Positions 59,938 to 60,017 of a DNA stretch of 60,017 nucleotides are shown here, in pieces. The DNA is taken from the NCBI GenBank assembly GCA_903908265.1, contig CAIVRI010000096.1, forward strand, positions 1 to 60,017, in the 5' to 3' direction. How positions within the stretch are numbered: position 1 is the stretch's first letter; every line of letters starts with the position of its first letter. Source of the DNA: an uncultured Pseudomonadota bacterium. Lineage in GTDB: Bacteria; Pseudomonadota; Gammaproteobacteria; Steroidobacterales; Steroidobacteraceae. A program made the position numbers and the translations under genes. The notes beneath the pieces are model-generated. The model did no database searches, was not told the DNA's origin, and saw only the letters and a program-made list of their open reading frames with translations.

Positions 59938-60017
59938 CTTGAATGCCGCCTAGCCGAGCCAAGGCATCCGCGCGGGTTGCGGTTCTATGCGGCTACACCG
60001 CAAGATTCACCCATGGC

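Overview
The window is a densely packed, GC-rich (roughly 60%) bacterial chromosome segment. It has 54 protein genes, very short intergenic gaps, and no tRNA, rRNA, insertion sequence, prophage or CRISPR array that I can see. Gene content and order point to a gammaproteobacterium: def-fmt-rsmB-DUF4390-ntrY-ntrX, SPOR protein-argS-priA, proteobacterial-type gshA, three-gene pntAA-pntAB-pntB, class I phaC and ompW. I cannot name the genus. A few genes look phylogenetically out of place: a YebC homologue of the type I associate with Bacteroidetes, and a large acetolactate synthase subunit unlike usual gammaproteobacterial IlvB/IlvI.

Layout. 1-8.2 kb: end of def, then fmt, rsmB, a DUF4390 secreted protein, the NtrY/NtrX two-component pair and a drug-efflux-type MFS transporter, all joined by overlaps. 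8.2-12.8 kb (minus strand): priA, argS and a SPOR-domain protein. 12.9-15.2 kb (plus): a sigma factor, a probable membrane anti-sigma-like protein, a small exported protein, a DUF3106 protein built of exact 18-residue repeats, a two-helix membrane protein and an orphan BrnA-like ribbon-helix-helix protein. 15.3-18.7 kb: MFS exporter, YebC-like protein, exported cyclophilin. 18.7-22.9 kb (minus): proton-translocating transhydrogenase plus a dicarboxylate carrier. 23-24.6 kb: HNH nuclease and stand-alone 5'-3' exonuclease. 24.6-28.3 kb (minus): overlapping nucleosidase, bile-acid-symporter-type carrier and acetyl-CoA hydrolase/transferase.

28.4-34 kb: hemN, then on the minus strand gabD with an MFS gene and a VOC protein, and a dienelactone-hydrolase-like gene. 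34-41.7 kb (plus): fused enoyl-CoA hydratase/3-hydroxyacyl-CoA dehydrogenase, thiolase, MATE exporter, gshA, diguanylate cyclase. 41.9-46.9 kb: one-chain pyruvate carboxylase and an exported M20 peptidase. 46.9-50 kb (minus): ferredoxin reductase and PHA synthase. 50-54.7 kb: P-II protein under a good sigma-54 promoter, a [2Fe-2S] ferredoxin, ilvH and the large acetolactate synthase gene pointing away from each other, and chrA. 54.7-60 kb: DsbA-like protein, glyoxalase I, S1/P1 nuclease, M23 peptidase, msrB, ompW and a degenerate alpha/beta hydrolase.

The physiology suggested is an aerobic heterotroph that oxidises fatty acids, GABA/succinate semialdehyde and dicarboxylates. It replenishes oxaloacetate with pyruvate carboxylase, stores carbon as polyhydroxyalkanoate, balances NADPH with transhydrogenase, defends thiols with glutathione, glyoxalase and MsrB, and senses nitrogen through P-II and NtrYX. 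The most unusual items are the sigma factor/DUF3106 module, the NtrX protein with a degraded ATPase core, the nucleosidase/carrier/CoA-transferase operon, the divergent acetolactate synthase genes, and several pairs of converging genes whose stop codons interlock.
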